A stretch of DNA of 64,000 nucleotides from Deinococcus metalli (lineage in GTDB: Bacteria; Deinococcota; Deinococci; Deinococcales; Deinococcaceae), in NCBI RefSeq assembly GCF_014201805.1, contig NZ_JACHFK010000006.1, positions 255,520 through 319,519 on the forward strand. Direction: 5' to 3'. How positions within the stretch are numbered: the first letter of the stretch is position 1; every line of letters begins with the position of its first letter. The position numbers and the translations under genes were made by a program. Below are positions 21,389-35,596 of this stretch, piece by piece. The notes beneath the pieces were generated by a model. It saw nothing but the letters and a program-made list of their open reading frames with translations. It did not search any database and was not told the DNA's origin.

Positions 21389-23524
21389 TCAGCTGCGGCG
21401 GCAGCGGTAGAGCTTCACGGAGCGGGCCTTGAGGGTGGTTTCCTCGTTGGCGCTTTCCACGCCGTGTGCGGTGTCGTCCGAGGTGTCGAGCAGCAGTTCC
21501 CACTCGTTGCAGTCCGCCAGGTCCGGCAGCACGAACGGCAGGTCGATGTGGGTGGCCGAGAGCAGCAGCAGCAGGTGGTCGTCGTGCACCGGTTCGCCGT
21601 TGGCGTCCACATCGTCCAGGCCGTCGCCGTCGAAGAACAGGCCCATAGACTGGGTCTGGGGATTGTTCCAGTCCTCGTCGCCCATCTCGCTCCCGTCGAA
21701 GCGCAGCCACACCAGGTCGCGCACGTTCTCGCCGCGGATGGTGCGGCCACTGAAGAACTTGCGTCGGTGCAGGCCCGGGTGCGCCTTGCGCAGGCGGATC
21801 ACCTTCTTGGTGAACGCCAGCAGGTCCTCGTCCAGGCTTGACCAGTCGTACCAACTGATCTCGTTGTCCTGACAGTACGCGTTGTTGTTTCCGCCCTGGG
21901 TGCGGCCGAACTCGTCGCCGCCCAGCAGCATGGGGGTGCCCTGCCCGAGCAGCAGGGTCGCCAGGAAGTTGCGGATCTGCCGCTGGCGCAGCGCGTTGAT
22001 CTCGGGGTCCTCGGTCTCGCCCTCGACGCCACAGTTCCACGTGATGTTGTGGTTGTGGCCGTCGTTGTTGCCTTCCTGGTTCGCCTCGTTGTGTTTCTGC
22101 TCGTAGGTCACGGTGTCGCGCAGCGTGAAGCCGTCGTGCGCGGTGACGAAGTTGATGCTCGCGTACGGCTTGCGGCCGTCGCGCTGGTACAGGTCGCTGC
22201 TGCCGGTCAGGCGGTAGCCGATCTCGCTGGCAAGCCCGCCGTCACCCTTCCAGAACGCGCGCATGTCGTCGCGGTAGATGCCGTTCCACTCGGCCCAGTT
22301 CACGGGGAAGTTGCCCACCTGGTAGCCGCCCTCACCGACGTCCCACGGCTCGGCAATCAGTTTCACCTGCGAGATGATCGGGTCCTGGTGGATGATCGTG
22401 AAGAAGCCCGACAGCTGATCGACCTCGTGCAGGCCGCGCGCGAGTGTGCTGGCGAGGTCGAAGCGGAAGCCGTCCACGTGCATGTCCGTGACCCAGTACC
22501 GCAGCGAGTCCATGATCAGCTGCAGCGTCTGCGGATGGCGCACGTTCAGCGAGTTGCCGGTGCCGGTGTAATCGAAGTAGAAGCGGGGGTTGTCGGCCAC
22601 CAGGCGGTAATACGTGGGGTTGTCGATGCCCTTGAAGGACATGGTCGGCCCCATGTTGTTGCCCTCGGCGGTATGGTTGTACACCACGTCGAGGATCACC
22701 TCGATGCCCGACTGGTGCAGGGCGCGCACCATCTCCTTGAACTCGTTCACCGCGCCCGCCGGGTTGCCCCGGCGCGCCTCGGCCGAGTAGCGCACGTCCG
22801 GCGCGAAGAAGTTCAGGGTCGAGTAGCCCCAGTAGTTGGTCAGGCCCTTGTCGAGCAGGAAGGGATCGTCCACGTGCTGGTGCACCGGCATCAGCTCGAT
22901 GCTGGTGATGCCCAGTTCGCGCAGGTAGAACAGGATCGGCTCGCAGGCAATCCCGGCGTAGGTGCCGCGCAGCTCGTCGGGCACGAGCGGGTGCGTCATG
23001 GTCAGGCCCTTAACGTGCGTCTCGTAGATCACGGACTGGTGGAAGGGCACGTTCGGGCGGCGGTCGCCCCGCCAGTCGAAGCCCGGATCGACCACGATGC
23101 CCAGTGGCGTGCCGCGCTGCTCCTTGCGGGCCTTGACCAGGTCGTCCTTGCCGGCCACGTAGCCGAACACGCCCTTGTCGAACTCCTCAGTGCCGTCCAG
23201 GGCCTTGGCGTAGGGGTCGAGCAGCACGACCTTGGGGTTGAAGCGCAGGCCCTTTTTCGGGGCGTACTCACCGTACACCCGGTAGCCGTAGCGCTGGCCG
23301 GGGCCAATCTCCGGCAGGTAGCCGTGCCACACGAAGGCGGTCTGCTCGGTCAGGCGGTGGCGGGTCTCACGGCCCTCGGCGTCGAACAGGCACAGTTCCA
23401 CACCGGCGGCATTCTCGGAGTACAGCGCAAAATTCGTTCCCTGCCCGTCCCACGTCGCGCCCAGCGGATACGGCGAGCCGGGGCGGATGCGGGTGGCAGT
23501 CTGGGGTCGTTCGATGGTCGTCAT
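21389..23524 (-). CDS. glgX: Glycogen debranching enzyme / isoamylase (GlgX, TreX)
   Basis: A 711-residue GH13 enzyme cleaving alpha-1,6 branches of glycogen to supply linear maltodextrin for TreY. The N-terminal CBM48-like domain has [24 protein letters not shown]. The barrel shows [44 protein letters not shown] (nucleophile Asp), [16 protein letters not shown] (Glu) and [14 protein letters not shown] (Asp). All catalytic residues are intact. It is the first gene of the glgX-treZ-treY operon. Upstream, 23525-23703 is locally AT-richer (near 23665-23690) and probably holds the promoter, though no clear hexamer pair could be fixed. Confidence 0.94.
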   Translation of the reverse strand: MTTIERPQTATRIRPGSPYPLGATWDGQGTNFALYSENAAGVELCLFDAEGRETRHRLTEQTAFVWHGYLPEIGPGQRYGYRVYGEYAPKKGLRFNPKVVLLDPYAKALDGTEEFDKGVFGYVAGKDDLVKARKEQRGTPLGIVVDPGFDWRGDRRPNVPFHQSVIYETHVKGLTMTHPLVPDELRGTYAGIACEPILFYLRELGITSIELMPVHQHVDDPFLLDKGLTNYWGYSTLNFFAPDVRYSAEARRGNPAGAVNEFKEMVRALHQSGIEVILDVVYNHTAEGNNMGPTMSFKGIDNPTYYRLVADNPRFYFDYTGTGNSLNVRHPQTLQLIMDSLRYWVTDMHVDGFRFDLASTLARGLHEVDQLSGFFTIIHQDPIISQVKLIAEPWDVGEGGYQVGNFPVNWAEWNGIYRDDMRAFWKGDGGLASEIGYRLTGSSDLYQRDGRKPYASINFVTAHDGFTLRDTVTYEQKHNEANQEGNNDGHNHNITWNCGVEGETEDPEINALRQRQIRNFLATLLLGQGTPMLLGGDEFGRTQGGNNNAYCQDNEISWYDWSSLDEDLLAFTKKVIRLRKAHPGLHRRKFFSGRTIRGENVRDLVWLRFDGSEMGDEDWNNPQTQSMGLFFDGDGLDDVDANGEPVHDDHLLLLLSATHIDLPFVLPDLADCNEWELLLDTSDDTAHGVESANEETTLKARSVKLYRCRRS

Positions 23525-23703
23525 GAGGGACTCTCCTCAGGGGCATGGTGGGCCCTGTTCATGGGTGGTCTGGCAGCGGGGCCGCGCACCGGTCATACCG
23601 GGCTGACCCCACTTGCGGGAACGCTACCAGACCACCTCCGCCCGAAGCATGGAACCGGATACACGATCAGCTAAAGTATTAACGCCACGTGAGATGTTCC
23701 GGT

Positions 23704-24513
23704 TCAGAACTCGAGGCGGCCACGCGGACCGTCCAGGAACGCCAGTTTTTCCGGCGTCCACAGCTCGTAGGTGTACATCGGGTACTGCCGCTTGAAGCGC
23801 CCCACGCGGTCCCACACCTCGCGCGACTCGAAGGGCACCACCAGGATCAGCCGGATCACGCTGTCCTCGGCGTCGTAGATGTAGAAGTCGAAATGGAAGG
23901 TCTGCTCATGGCCGCGGTCCGTGAACAGTGGGAACGAGAACGGCCGGTAGCGCCACGCCTTGCGCTTCTCACTCAGCACCCGCGCCGCCACGCGCTTCAG
24001 GGCGCTGTCCGCGAAGGTCAGCCGCTCGCCGTCGCGGTCCACGAACACCGCGTCGGGTGCGGGCGCGTCCAGCACCACCCGCTTGAGTTCCGGGAGGGCC
24101 TTGCGCACCTTCGGCGGCGCGCGGCGCTCCCCGACCGCTCCGGCCTTCGCGCCCTGGGGCGCGCGGGCGCCCGGCGTCCGGCCCTCGGTCTTCGCCCCGC
24201 CTTTCAGGCTCCCGGTGCCGCGCGCGGGGCGGGCACCGGTCGGGTTGCCCTCGCCCGCCGCGCGTTCCCCGGGCTTGCGCCGCGCCGGGTTGGTCGCGCC
24301 GGTCCGGCCCCCCGAAGCGGCCGGGCGGCGACCACCACTGCCGGCGCCGGAGCGTCCTGCGGTGCCCTGCGGCGCCGCCGCGCCGCGGGACTCGCCGCTC
24401 TGGGCTGCTCGTTCCCGCGCCGGCCGCACGGTGTCACGCGTGACGCCTCCGCGCCCCTGGGCGGTGTTCTTCTTCGGGCCTCGCCCCTTGGTTCCCTTTC
24501 TTGGCCCCGTCAT
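23704..24513 (-). CDS. Basic disordered-tail protein with possible PD-(D/E)XK-like C-terminal domain
   Basis: A 269-residue protein of two unlike halves. Residues 1-135 are low complexity: Arg, Gly, Ala, Pro, Thr and Lys, with repeated RG steps and a very basic charge, clearly disordered and likely nucleic-acid binding. Residues 140-269 are a compact alpha/beta domain. A helix ([18 protein letters not shown]) leads to RYRPFSFPL, then [23 protein letters not shown], and ends with a helix and [16 protein letters not shown]. That order resembles restriction-endonuclease-like folds, with Asp in HFDFY, but the E-x-K pair is replaced by PFES. The ATG follows TACACT by 7 bases (leaderless). The function is unknown. 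Confidence 0.6.
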   Translation of the reverse strand: MTGPRKGTKGRGPKKNTAQGRGGVTRDTVRPARERAAQSGESRGAAAPQGTAGRSGAGSGGRRPAASGGRTGATNPARRKPGERAAGEGNPTGARPARGTGSLKGGAKTEGRTPGARAPQGAKAGAVGERRAPPKVRKALPELKRVVLDAPAPDAVFVDRDGERLTFADSALKRVAARVLSEKRKAWRYRPFSFPLFTDRGHEQTFHFDFYIYDAEDSVIRLILVVPFESREVWDRVGRFKRQYPMYTYELWTPEKLAFLDGPRGRLEF

Positions 24514-24552
24514 GAGCCGCAGTGTACCGGGCAGCGCGTTCCGGCACAGGAA

Positions 24553-24582
24553 CGCCGCGCTCCGCTAAGTCGGAGCGCGGCG
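24553..24582 (-). terminator. Strong hairpin after the substrate-binding-protein gene
   Basis: A perfect 12-bp inverted repeat (CGCCGCGCTCCG / CGGAGCGCGGCG) with a 6-base loop starts 13 bases past the stop at 24595. In the minus direction it is followed by TTCCTGTG. It isolates this gene from the basic-tailed protein gene downstream. Confidence 0.65.
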
Positions 24583-24594
24583 TAGGAACCGGAC

Positions 24595-25569
24595 TTACTT
24601 GGCGAGGCTGCGGATCACGCTGAGGTCCACGAACTTGCTCAGGTCCGGCACGTCCCGCGCGAAGCCCGCCTCCTTGTTCAGCTGCGCGTACTCGCCCAGG
24701 GTGGTGAGGTTGATGTCCCACGTGACCTTGGTGCGCGCCAGGGCCTTGAACAGCTCGGCGGTGTTCGGGCGCTTGCCGGTGAACGCCGCGATCTGATCCG
24801 CGATGGCCTTCTGCGCGCCCGCGTTGCTGCTCTGGATGAAGGAGATGGACGCGAGGTGCCCCCTGAGCAGGCCCCTGACCGTGTCGGAGTTCGCGGCGGC
24901 GTACTTCGTGTTCACCGTCAGCACGGTGGTCGTGTAGTTCCCGCCGGCCCAGATCGCCTTCTCGTTGGCGACGAGCTTCGCGCCCTGCGTTTCCAGCACG
25001 GCGCCCCACGGCTCCTGCACCAGCGCGGCGTCCACCTGCTTGGCGGCGAAGGCGGCGGGCATGTTCGCCGGGTCGATGGGCACGATGGTGACGGTACCGT
25101 TCTCGTCGCTGGCTTTCAGGCCGTTCTCGTGCAGCAGGTGGCGCAGGCTGATGTCCTGCGTGCTGCCGCGCGTGGGCACCGCGACCTTCTTGCCGCCCAG
25201 CGCCTTGATGGTCCGGATGCCGCTGTCTCCGCGCGCGACCAGCACCGCGCCCGCGTTCGCCGCGCCGGCGATCACCTGGATGGGCACGCCGCGCATGAAG
25301 GCGTTCATGGCCGGACCGGGGCCGACATACGCCGCGTCGATGGCGCCCGCCGCGAAGGCCTCGTTGATCTGGCTGCCGTTGGCAAATTCACGCACGACCA
25401 GCTTCACGCCGTCCGGCAGGTTCTTCTGGATCAGGCCGCGCTGCACGCCGACCAGCCCGGCCGCGTGCGTGACGTTCGGGAACACGCCCAGGCGCAGCTC
25501 CTTCGCCTGCTGCGCGCCGGCACCGGTGATCAGGGAAAGGGTCAGAAGAGAAAGAAGGACTCGCTGCAT
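24595..25569 (-). CDS. ABC transporter substrate-binding protein (NitT/TauT/SsuA family)
   Basis: A 324-residue periplasmic-type binding protein for small oxyanions or sulfonates. Residues 1-21 form a signal peptide ([20 protein letters not shown]). The mature protein begins [25 protein letters not shown], continues with [38 protein letters not shown] and [18 protein letters not shown], the expected two-lobe NMT1-like layout. The start at 25569 lies 7 bases after TATGCT, while an ATG at 25581 overlaps that -10. No permease or ATPase gene is nearby, so it is an orphan here. A palindrome sits upstream. Confidence 0.85.
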   Translation of the reverse strand: MQRVLLSLLTLSLITGAGAQQAKELRLGVFPNVTHAAGLVGVQRGLIQKNLPDGVKLVVREFANGSQINEAFAAGAIDAAYVGPGPAMNAFMRGVPIQVIAGAANAGAVLVARGDSGIRTIKALGGKKVAVPTRGSTQDISLRHLLHENGLKASDENGTVTIVPIDPANMPAAFAAKQVDAALVQEPWGAVLETQGAKLVANEKAIWAGGNYTTTVLTVNTKYAAANSDTVRGLLRGHLASISFIQSSNAGAQKAIADQIAAFTGKRPNTAELFKALARTKVTWDINLTTLGEYAQLNKEAGFARDVPDLSKFVDLSVIRSLAK

Positions 25570-25593
25570 GCGGCGAAGCATAGCAGAGCAGTT

Positions 25594-25615
25594 GAGCAAA
25601 GTTGTCAACTTGTTC
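25594..25615. promoter_or_regulatory. Palindromic operator candidate upstream of the substrate-binding protein
   Basis: AAGTTGTCAACTT (25599-25611) is a perfect inverted repeat with a one-base centre, inside a longer imperfect one whose outer arms are GAGCA and TGTTC. In the minus direction it lies about 13 bases upstream of the -10 element TATGCT, covering the -35 area. This is the usual site for a repressor. The cognate regulator is not visible. Confidence 0.5.
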
Positions 25616-25657
25616 AGGGGTCGGGGACGGGGAGCGCCCGCACCCGCGCCGCCTGGC

Positions 25658-26158
25658 TCACGCACCATTCGACAGAAGCCGGCGCAGGAGCCGCAGTTGC
25701 CCCACGTGGTAGGCAGTGTGGTCCGCGACCAGCAGGAACTCGCGCAGCCACGTCTGCCCGCCGGCCCCCTCGCCGTTGGGCACCACCGCCAGCAGGTCGG
25801 TCGCCGGATCGTCCAGCAGGGCAAGCAGCGCGGCCAGGTCCGCCCGGAAGGCGACCACCTGCGCGTCCCACTCCTGCGCGGCCCCGGCTGGGTCGTGCGG
25901 CCAGTATGCTGCGGGCCACGCCGCGTGCTCGTAACTGGCGTCCCGGACGAAGTTCAGGATGTCCCGCTGCGTGAAGCGCAGGTGCCACAGGATCTCCGCC
26001 GCCGAGTACGGCAGATCATGCACGCGCTCGCCGGCCCGGCCGACGGGGAACCTGTCCAGCACGTCGTCCAGCGTCTCGTGCGCGTTGGCCCGGGTCAGCA
26101 GCGCGCGGACGTGGGCGCGCAGGGCGGCGTCGGCCTCGGGGGTGACTCCGGTGGTCAT
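25658..26158 (-). CDS. DinB-family (DUF664-like) putative metal-dependent protein
   Basis: A 166-residue four-helix-bundle protein. The DinB histidine pattern is visible: a first His in [14 protein letters not shown] near residue 58 and the pair in [20 protein letters not shown] near residue 150. These are expected to bind one divalent metal. The family includes bacillithiol- and mycothiol-dependent transferases and many proteins of unknown role, and it is expanded in Deinococcus. The start at 26158 follows TACAGT by 5 bases. A longer frame to 26191 would cover the promoter and was rejected. Confidence 0.78.
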   Translation of the reverse strand: MTTGVTPEADAALRAHVRALLTRANAHETLDDVLDRFPVGRAGERVHDLPYSAAEILWHLRFTQRDILNFVRDASYEHAAWPAAYWPHDPAGAAQEWDAQVVAFRADLAALLALLDDPATDLLAVVPNGEGAGGQTWLREFLLVADHTAYHVGQLRLLRRLLSNGA

Positions 26159-26280
26159 GCCCGACTGTAGACCGTGGCGTGGGCCCGTCACCAGCGGGTC
26201 AAGCGGCGGTCACGGCCCGGCGCCTCCGGTGTCCACAGAGGCGGGAGCCGGGACCCCACCGCCTCGCCGGAGGTGCCGTC

Positions 26281-26454
26281 ATGGTCAGGAGTGTCGGGTT
26301 CATGCTGCTGTGCGTGATGTTCGCGGGTGCGTACGCCACGGCCCGCGTCAGGTTCGCGCGGATGGGCCGATTCGCAGCCGTCGCTGCGGCAGGGCGTGGT
26401 CGTCGGGGCGGGCAGGGCCGTGGAGCGGGTGCCGCCCGTCAGCGCCACGTGTGA
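26281..26454 (+). CDS. Possible small membrane or exported basic peptide (gap 26159-26525)
   Basis: A 57-codon frame whose ATG follows GGAGGTG with a 6-base spacer. It encodes MVRSVGFMLLCVMFAGAYATARV, a hydrophobic N-terminus that could be a signal or membrane segment, followed by an Arg/Gly-rich tail (GRGRRGGQGRGAGAARQRHV). The good ribosome-binding site argues for translation, and the low-complexity tail argues for caution. Apart from this and the hairpin at 26470-26505, I see nothing in the 367-base gap. Confidence 0.35.
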   Translation: MVRSVGFMLLCVMFAGAYATARVRFARMGRFAAVAAAGRGRRGGQGRGAGAARQRHV

Positions 26455-26469
26455 AGCGCGGCGCTCTGT

Positions 26470-26505
26470 CCGGACAGGAGACAACCCGCGTCACCTCCTG
26501 TCCGG
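26470..26505 (-). terminator. Hairpin downstream of proS
   Basis: A perfect 11-bp stem (CCGGACAGGAG / CTCCTGTCCGG) with a 14-base loop lies 20 bases past the proS stop. It has no T-tract and could serve both strands. Confidence 0.55.
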
Positions 26506-26525
26506 CGCCCGGTCGCGGGCTGCCC

Positions 26526-28016
<1,491 letters not shown>

Positions 28017-28127
28017 CGCCCGCCATGATACCGGGACGCGGCGAATGACGGGTCGCTCAAGGTCTGGTAACGCTGGCCTGAACCCGGCCGTCATCTGATC
28101 ACCACGCGCGGCGCACACACTGCACGC

Positions 28128-28394
<267 letters not shown>

Positions 28395-28557
28395 CCTGGC
28401 GGGTATCTGCACAGGGCGCGCTCCACCCAATCCGGGTGGGGCGTATTCGCTGTGGGCGTCCCGGCCGGAGCCGGCTCTCTGGCAGCCGTCACGGTTTGCT
28501 GAGTCTTCGTGAAGGTGGGGCTCAGCGGGAGCTGACCCGCCGGCTCTACGATGGGCC

Positions 28558-28581
28558 GGACAGTTTGACATCAAAGTGTCC
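28558..28581. promoter_or_regulatory. MarR-like palindromic operator upstream of the alpha/beta hydrolase
   Basis: A 24-base site with dyad symmetry at 20 of 24 positions: outer arms GGACA and TGTCC, inner arms TTTGA and TCAAA around a 2-base centre (core TTTGACATCAAA, 28564-28575). A -10-like TACGAT (28547-28552) sits just upstream, so the site would lie over the transcription start, 25 bases before the ATG of the hydrolase at 28606. The core shape is common for MarR-family repressors. Confidence 0.55.
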
Positions 28582-28605
28582 CTTGCGAACCCAGGAGGTT
28601 CACCC

Positions 28606-29442
28606 ATGCCCACGATCCAGACCAGCCACAGCCGTGCCCCCGCCACCGAGATCTACTACGAGTCCTACGGTGAGGGCCGGCCCGTTGTCCTCGTCCACGG
28701 CTGGCCCCTGTCGGGCCGCATGTGGGAGGGCCAGATCGACGCGCTGCGTCACGCCGGCTACCGGGTCATCACGTACGACCGCCGCGGCTTCGGCCAGTCC
28801 GGCAAGACCGCGACGGGCTACGACTACGACACCTTTGCCAGCGACCTCAAGGACCTGATCGAGGCGCTGGGTCTGGAGGACGTGACGGTGGTCGGCTTCT
28901 CGATGGGCGGCGGCGAGGTCAGCCGCTACGCCGGTCTGTACGGCACGCAGCACCTGCGCAGCGCCATGCTGGTCGCGTCGGTCGCGCCGTACCTGCTCAA
29001 GACTGCCGACAACCCCGATGGCGGTCTGGGCGAGGCGGACGTGGAGGGCATGGTGCAGCAGGTCGCCCAGAACCGCCCGCAGTTCCTGGCCGGCTTCACG
29101 AAGAACTTCCTGAACTGGGACGAGCACGGCGCCGCTCTGGGCGACGAATTCCTGGACTTCGCCGCGTCGATGTACCTGCAGGCCTCGCCCGTCGCCACGC
29201 AGGAATGCGTGCGTGCCTTCGGCATGACCGACTTCCGCCAGGACCTGGCGAAGCTGACCGTGCCCACCCTGGTCGTGCACGGTGACAAGGACCAGATCGT
29301 GCCGCTGGAGGCGAGCGGCCAGCGCGTGCCGCAGTACCAGCCGAATGCTGAGCTGCACGTCATGAAGGGCGCGCCGCACGGCCTGAACGCGACGCACAAC
29401 GACGAGTTCAACACGCTGCTGCTGGACTTCGTGGCCCGCTGA
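28606..29442 (+). CDS. Alpha/beta hydrolase, non-heme chloroperoxidase/arylesterase type
   Basis: A 278-residue serine hydrolase. Motifs: oxyanion region [42 protein letters not shown], nucleophile elbow GFSMGGGE (Ser near residue 103), acid [11 protein letters not shown] and His in GAPHGLN. The strings [10 protein letters not shown] and FGQSGK are characteristic of cofactor-free chloroperoxidase-like esterases, which can make peracids. A strong AGGAGG site precedes the ATG. A MarR-like palindrome upstream suggests induction by a small aromatic or oxidative signal. Confidence 0.88.
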   Translation: MPTIQTSHSRAPATEIYYESYGEGRPVVLVHGWPLSGRMWEGQIDALRHAGYRVITYDRRGFGQSGKTATGYDYDTFASDLKDLIEALGLEDVTVVGFSMGGGEVSRYAGLYGTQHLRSAMLVASVAPYLLKTADNPDGGLGEADVEGMVQQVAQNRPQFLAGFTKNFLNWDEHGAALGDEFLDFAASMYLQASPVATQECVRAFGMTDFRQDLAKLTVPTLVVHGDKDQIVPLEASGQRVPQYQPNAELHVMKGAPHGLNATHNDEFNTLLLDFVAR

Positions 29443-29484
29443 ACCCACCGCGTTCAGTCGTCATCCGCTGTCCAGTCCACGGTT

Positions 29485-29498
29485 TGGAACCCGTTCCA
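29485..29498. promoter_or_regulatory. Operator candidate in the amylosucrase promoter
   Basis: TGGAACCCGTTCCA is a perfect 6-bp inverted repeat with a 2-base centre. It covers the -35 position of the promoter whose -10 is TATGCT (29509-29514). The shape fits LacI-family sugar regulators. The regulator gene is not in view. Confidence 0.5.
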
Positions 29499-29521
29499 GA
29501 TTTCCCCGTATGCTGGGGGCC

Positions 29522-31446
<1,925 letters not shown>

Positions 31447-31450
<4 letters not shown>

Positions 31451-31632
31451 GCCGCCCGCACCGGCCCCGCGTGCCCACCGAGGCCCTGCTCGACGCGGCC
31501 CGCCGCGCCTCCGAGCGCCTGACGCACCTGTCCCGCGACCCGGACGTGCGCCGCGAGGCCGGCAACGTCGCGCAGGCGGTGGCGAAGCTGCTGGAGGCGA
31601 TCCGGAAGGCCGGGCAGACGCCACAGCGGTAG
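31447..31632 (+). CDS. Small helical protein translationally coupled to amylosucrase
   Basis: A 61-residue protein whose ATG overlaps the amylosucrase stop (ATGA). It begins [28 protein letters not shown] and continues as one long amphipathic helix with heptad-like spacing ([15 protein letters not shown]). The overlap implies coupled translation and a stoichiometric relation with the enzyme. I recognise no family. It could be an assembly or regulatory partner, or a short HPt- or DUF-like helix hairpin. Confidence 0.6.
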
Positions 31633-31708
31633 GGGAGCGCGGCCTGGGGCGTGGAGGTGAACTGGCCTCCCCGCCCCAGCTGTGTCCCGGACCGCCCGTC
31701 GGCCCCCG

Positions 31709-31734
31709 TACAGTGAAGCCGTATCCCGGAGGTG
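31709..31734 (+). promoter_or_regulatory. Promoter and ribosome-binding site of the leader peptide
   Basis: TACAGT (31709-31714) is a good -10 hexamer. It is followed after 13 bases by GGAGGTG (31728-31734), placed 4 bases before the ATG of the 20-residue leader peptide at 31739. The -35 position has only a weak match. From the deduced start of transcription to the GNAT start codon the leader is about 120 bases. Confidence 0.45.
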
Positions 31735-31738
31735 CCCC

Positions 31739-31801
31739 ATGACCCGATCCGATCTGCTCCGTGTCCCGCGTGCCGTCCGTTCCACGGTCACCGCCTGCTG
31801 A
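31739..31801 (+). CDS. Short leader peptide (20 residues) ahead of a GNAT gene
   Basis: The frame begins MTRSDLLRVPRAV and ends RSTVTAC, with Cys as the last residue before TGA. The start codon has a near-perfect GGAGGTG site. The string SDLLRV, the following RAV and the C-terminal Cys resemble the short leader peptides (DLLRVxxAxC type) that precede sulfur-metabolism genes in actinobacteria. That resemblance is my recollection and was not searched. The last codons overlap one arm of an alternative RNA hairpin set that can cover the ribosome-binding site of the GNAT gene at 31841. Confidence 0.5.
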   Translation: MTRSDLLRVPRAVRSTVTAC

Positions 31802-31836
31802 GGTTCGCCCCGGTGACCGGCCCCACCCGAGGTCAC
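31785..31836 (+). promoter_or_regulatory. Possible translational attenuator (three mutually exclusive segments)
   Basis: Segment 1 (CGGTCACCG, 31785-31793, inside the leader peptide) is fully complementary to segment 2 (CGGTGACCG, 31811-31819). Segment 2 can instead pair six bases (GTGACC, 31813-31818) with segment 3 (GGTCAC, 31831-31836), which overlaps the GAGGT ribosome-binding site of the gene at 31841. A ribosome stalled on the last codons would release segment 2 to cover that site, and free segment 1 would expose it. Confidence 0.45.
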
Positions 31837-31840
31837 GTCC

Positions 31841-32671
31841 TTGAACAGCGCCACCATCGAGCCGGCCACCCCTGACACCCTGCCCGATCTGTACGCCCTG
31901 CACCCCGACGCCACCGCGGCTGCCCGGCTGATGGAGACCTTCCGGGGCCGGGTCGAACGCGGCGAGGTCACCCTGTCGGACACGCTGATCCTCCGCACAC
32001 CGCGCGGTGTCGAGGGCAGTGTGACGTTCGGTGCCATGCCGCATCCCTACGTCTTTCCCCACCTGCGCGCCGACGCGCCCGCCGCAGCGGTCACGGCCTT
32101 CCTGCTCGAAGTCCGTCGCAGATTTCAGGTCATGCCCGAACGGCAACTCGTGCTGGACAGCTCGCGCGCCGCCGTGGGACACGGTTCCGTGCTCGCGGCC
32201 GGCTGGGTACTGGACGATACCCAGGTCATCTACGAGACGGATCTGACGGTGGCTCGCCCTGCGCCCGACCCGCACGCGAGCGAGGGCGGCGCGGAGCTGC
32301 TGGCCCACGCGGAGATCCAATCTCTGCTCGCCGCGCTCGGCCGGTCCGCCCTCGGTCACGCTGAGGGCCACCGGCGGGGGTGGACGCTGGTGGCCCTGGC
32401 CGCCGGTGCGGACGACGCGGCCCCGGTGGCCCTCGGAGCGTATGGCCCGGCGAAACCGGGGTACGGGGGCGTGGACATGATCGGTGTGCGGCCAGACCGG
32501 CGTGGTCTCGGCCTCGGGACCCGGCTGCACCGTCACCTGCTGGCCCGCCTGAGTGACGATCACGACCGGCACGGCGGCGTCACCGCTGCCGACAACCACG
32601 CCATGCGCCGCATCTTCGAGAAGAGCGGCTCCGTCCACACCGGCACGCAGCAGTACTTCCGGCAGCCTTGA
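31841..32671 (+). CDS. GNAT-family acetyltransferase with extended N-terminal domain
   Basis: A 276-residue protein starting at TTG, with GAGGT seven bases upstream. The C-terminal part holds a clear acetyl-CoA motif (MIGVRPDRRGLGLGTRLHRHLLARL) and GGVTAADNHAMRRIFEKSG. The N-terminal half (about 1-140) looks like a degenerate second GNAT unit (PHPYVFPHLRADAPAAAVTAFLLEV, ending VIYETDLTVARP), so it may be a tandem GNAT. It lies behind the leader peptide and possible attenuator described at 31739-31836. The -35 of the rpmI promoter overlaps its stop codon. Confidence 0.7.
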   Translation: MNSATIEPATPDTLPDLYALHPDATAAARLMETFRGRVERGEVTLSDTLILRTPRGVEGSVTFGAMPHPYVFPHLRADAPAAAVTAFLLEVRRRFQVMPERQLVLDSSRAAVGHGSVLAAGWVLDDTQVIYETDLTVARPAPDPHASEGGAELLAHAEIQSLLAALGRSALGHAEGHRRGWTLVALAAGADDAAPVALGAYGPAKPGYGGVDMIGVRPDRRGLGLGTRLHRHLLARLSDDHDRHGGVTAADNHAMRRIFEKSGSVHTGTQQYFRQP

Positions 32672-32697
32672 CCCGTTCCCCCGTCCTCGTGTAGAGT
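32668..32697 (+). promoter_or_regulatory. Promoter of rpmI-rplT
   Basis: TTGACC (32668-32673), an 18-base spacer and TAGAGT (32692-32697) make a good promoter. The -35 overlaps the stop codon of the acetyltransferase gene. About 105 bases of leader follow before rpmI, long enough for the L20-type autoregulatory structure known in other bacteria, which I cannot confirm by eye. Confidence 0.65.
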
Positions 32698-32702
32698 TCT
32701 CT

Positions 32703-32734
<32 letters not shown>

Positions 32735-32809
32735 GGCACCGTCCAGCGGCCCGAACCCCAGACGGAAGCCTTCCCAGGAAGTGCGACCGGACTACGAAGG
32801 AGGGCAACC

Positions 32810-33010
<201 letters not shown>

Positions 33011-33015
33011 AGTAG

Positions 33016-33369
<354 letters not shown>

Positions 33370-33382
33370 GACCCAATCAGCG

Positions 33383-33410
33383 GCGCCGCCTCCAGTGATG
33401 GAGGCGGCGC
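33383..33410 (+). terminator. Terminator of rpmI-rplT
   Basis: A perfect 12-bp stem (GCGCCGCCTCCA / TGGAGGCGGCGC) with a GTGA tetraloop starts 14 bases after the rplT stop and is followed by TCGCCTTTG. It also separates rplT from the convergent GntR gene. Confidence 0.8.
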
Positions 33411-33450
33411 TCGCCTTTGGGCTGTGAGGTGTGGGCTCGAAGCCCGCAGC

Positions 33451-34153
<703 letters not shown>

Positions 34154-34186
34154 GGTGGCGTCCGCTGGCAGGCGGGGCTTCATCTC

Positions 34187-34215
34187 ATCTTAGGGTTAGT
34201 GTCCACAGGACACAA
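34187..34215 (-). promoter_or_regulatory. Promoter of the GntR gene with internal operator
   Basis: On the minus strand TTGTGT (34210-34215), a 17-base spacer and TAAGAT (34187-34192) form a consensus-like promoter. The perfect palindrome GTGTCC-ACA-GGACAC (34199-34213) spans the end of the -35 and the spacer, exactly where a repressor would block polymerase. It is the obvious autoregulatory site for the GntR protein. Confidence 0.7.
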
Positions 34216-34272
34216 GGTTGTCTGGGCTGTTCCCGAACTGGGGACAACAACGGCGGGTCAGTCCGTGGGCGC

Positions 34273-35280
<1,008 letters not shown>

Positions 35281-35506
35281 CGGGTCCACGATACGCGCTG
35301 CACCGTTGGATTTCAGCGGGTGGCGCCGCATTCCCGCCCACAGCGGTTGCCCTGGCTCGTTGAACGTGTTGTCCACTGATGTCTAGATGATCCACGGACG
35401 CCCGAAAGCGGCCTGGAGACGCGCCGCCGGCCCGTTTCCTGCCCATTGGAGCCGGGTGCCGGGCGGTTGTTCCGTCGTCGGGAACACCCCCCATTCGGCT
35501 CATCCA

Positions 35507-35535
35507 TTGATTTCGCCGGGTCACGCTTCTACGCT
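35507..35535 (+). promoter_or_regulatory. Promoter of DUF485-actP (gap 35281-35596)
   Basis: TTGATT (35507-35512), 17 bases and TACGCT (35530-35535) form a good promoter 62 bases upstream of the DUF485 start. The remainder of the 316-base gap holds the moaA leaderless promoter at its left edge. I see no further gene in it. Confidence 0.6.
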
Positions 35536-35596
35536 GGCAGCAGTCACACAACTCCAATCGGGCCGACCGGCCCACGCTCGCCCGCAGGAGGCACGC

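Noticed and set aside
28423..28439. Weak hairpin CCACCC/GGGTGG after the DUF2171 gene
   Set aside because: Only 6 bp and no T-tract. Such pairs are frequent by chance at this GC content.
35281..35596. A molybdenum-cofactor riboswitch upstream of moaA
   Set aside because: moaA appears to be leaderless, so there is no 5-prime leader that could hold a riboswitch, and no recognisable paired structure was seen.
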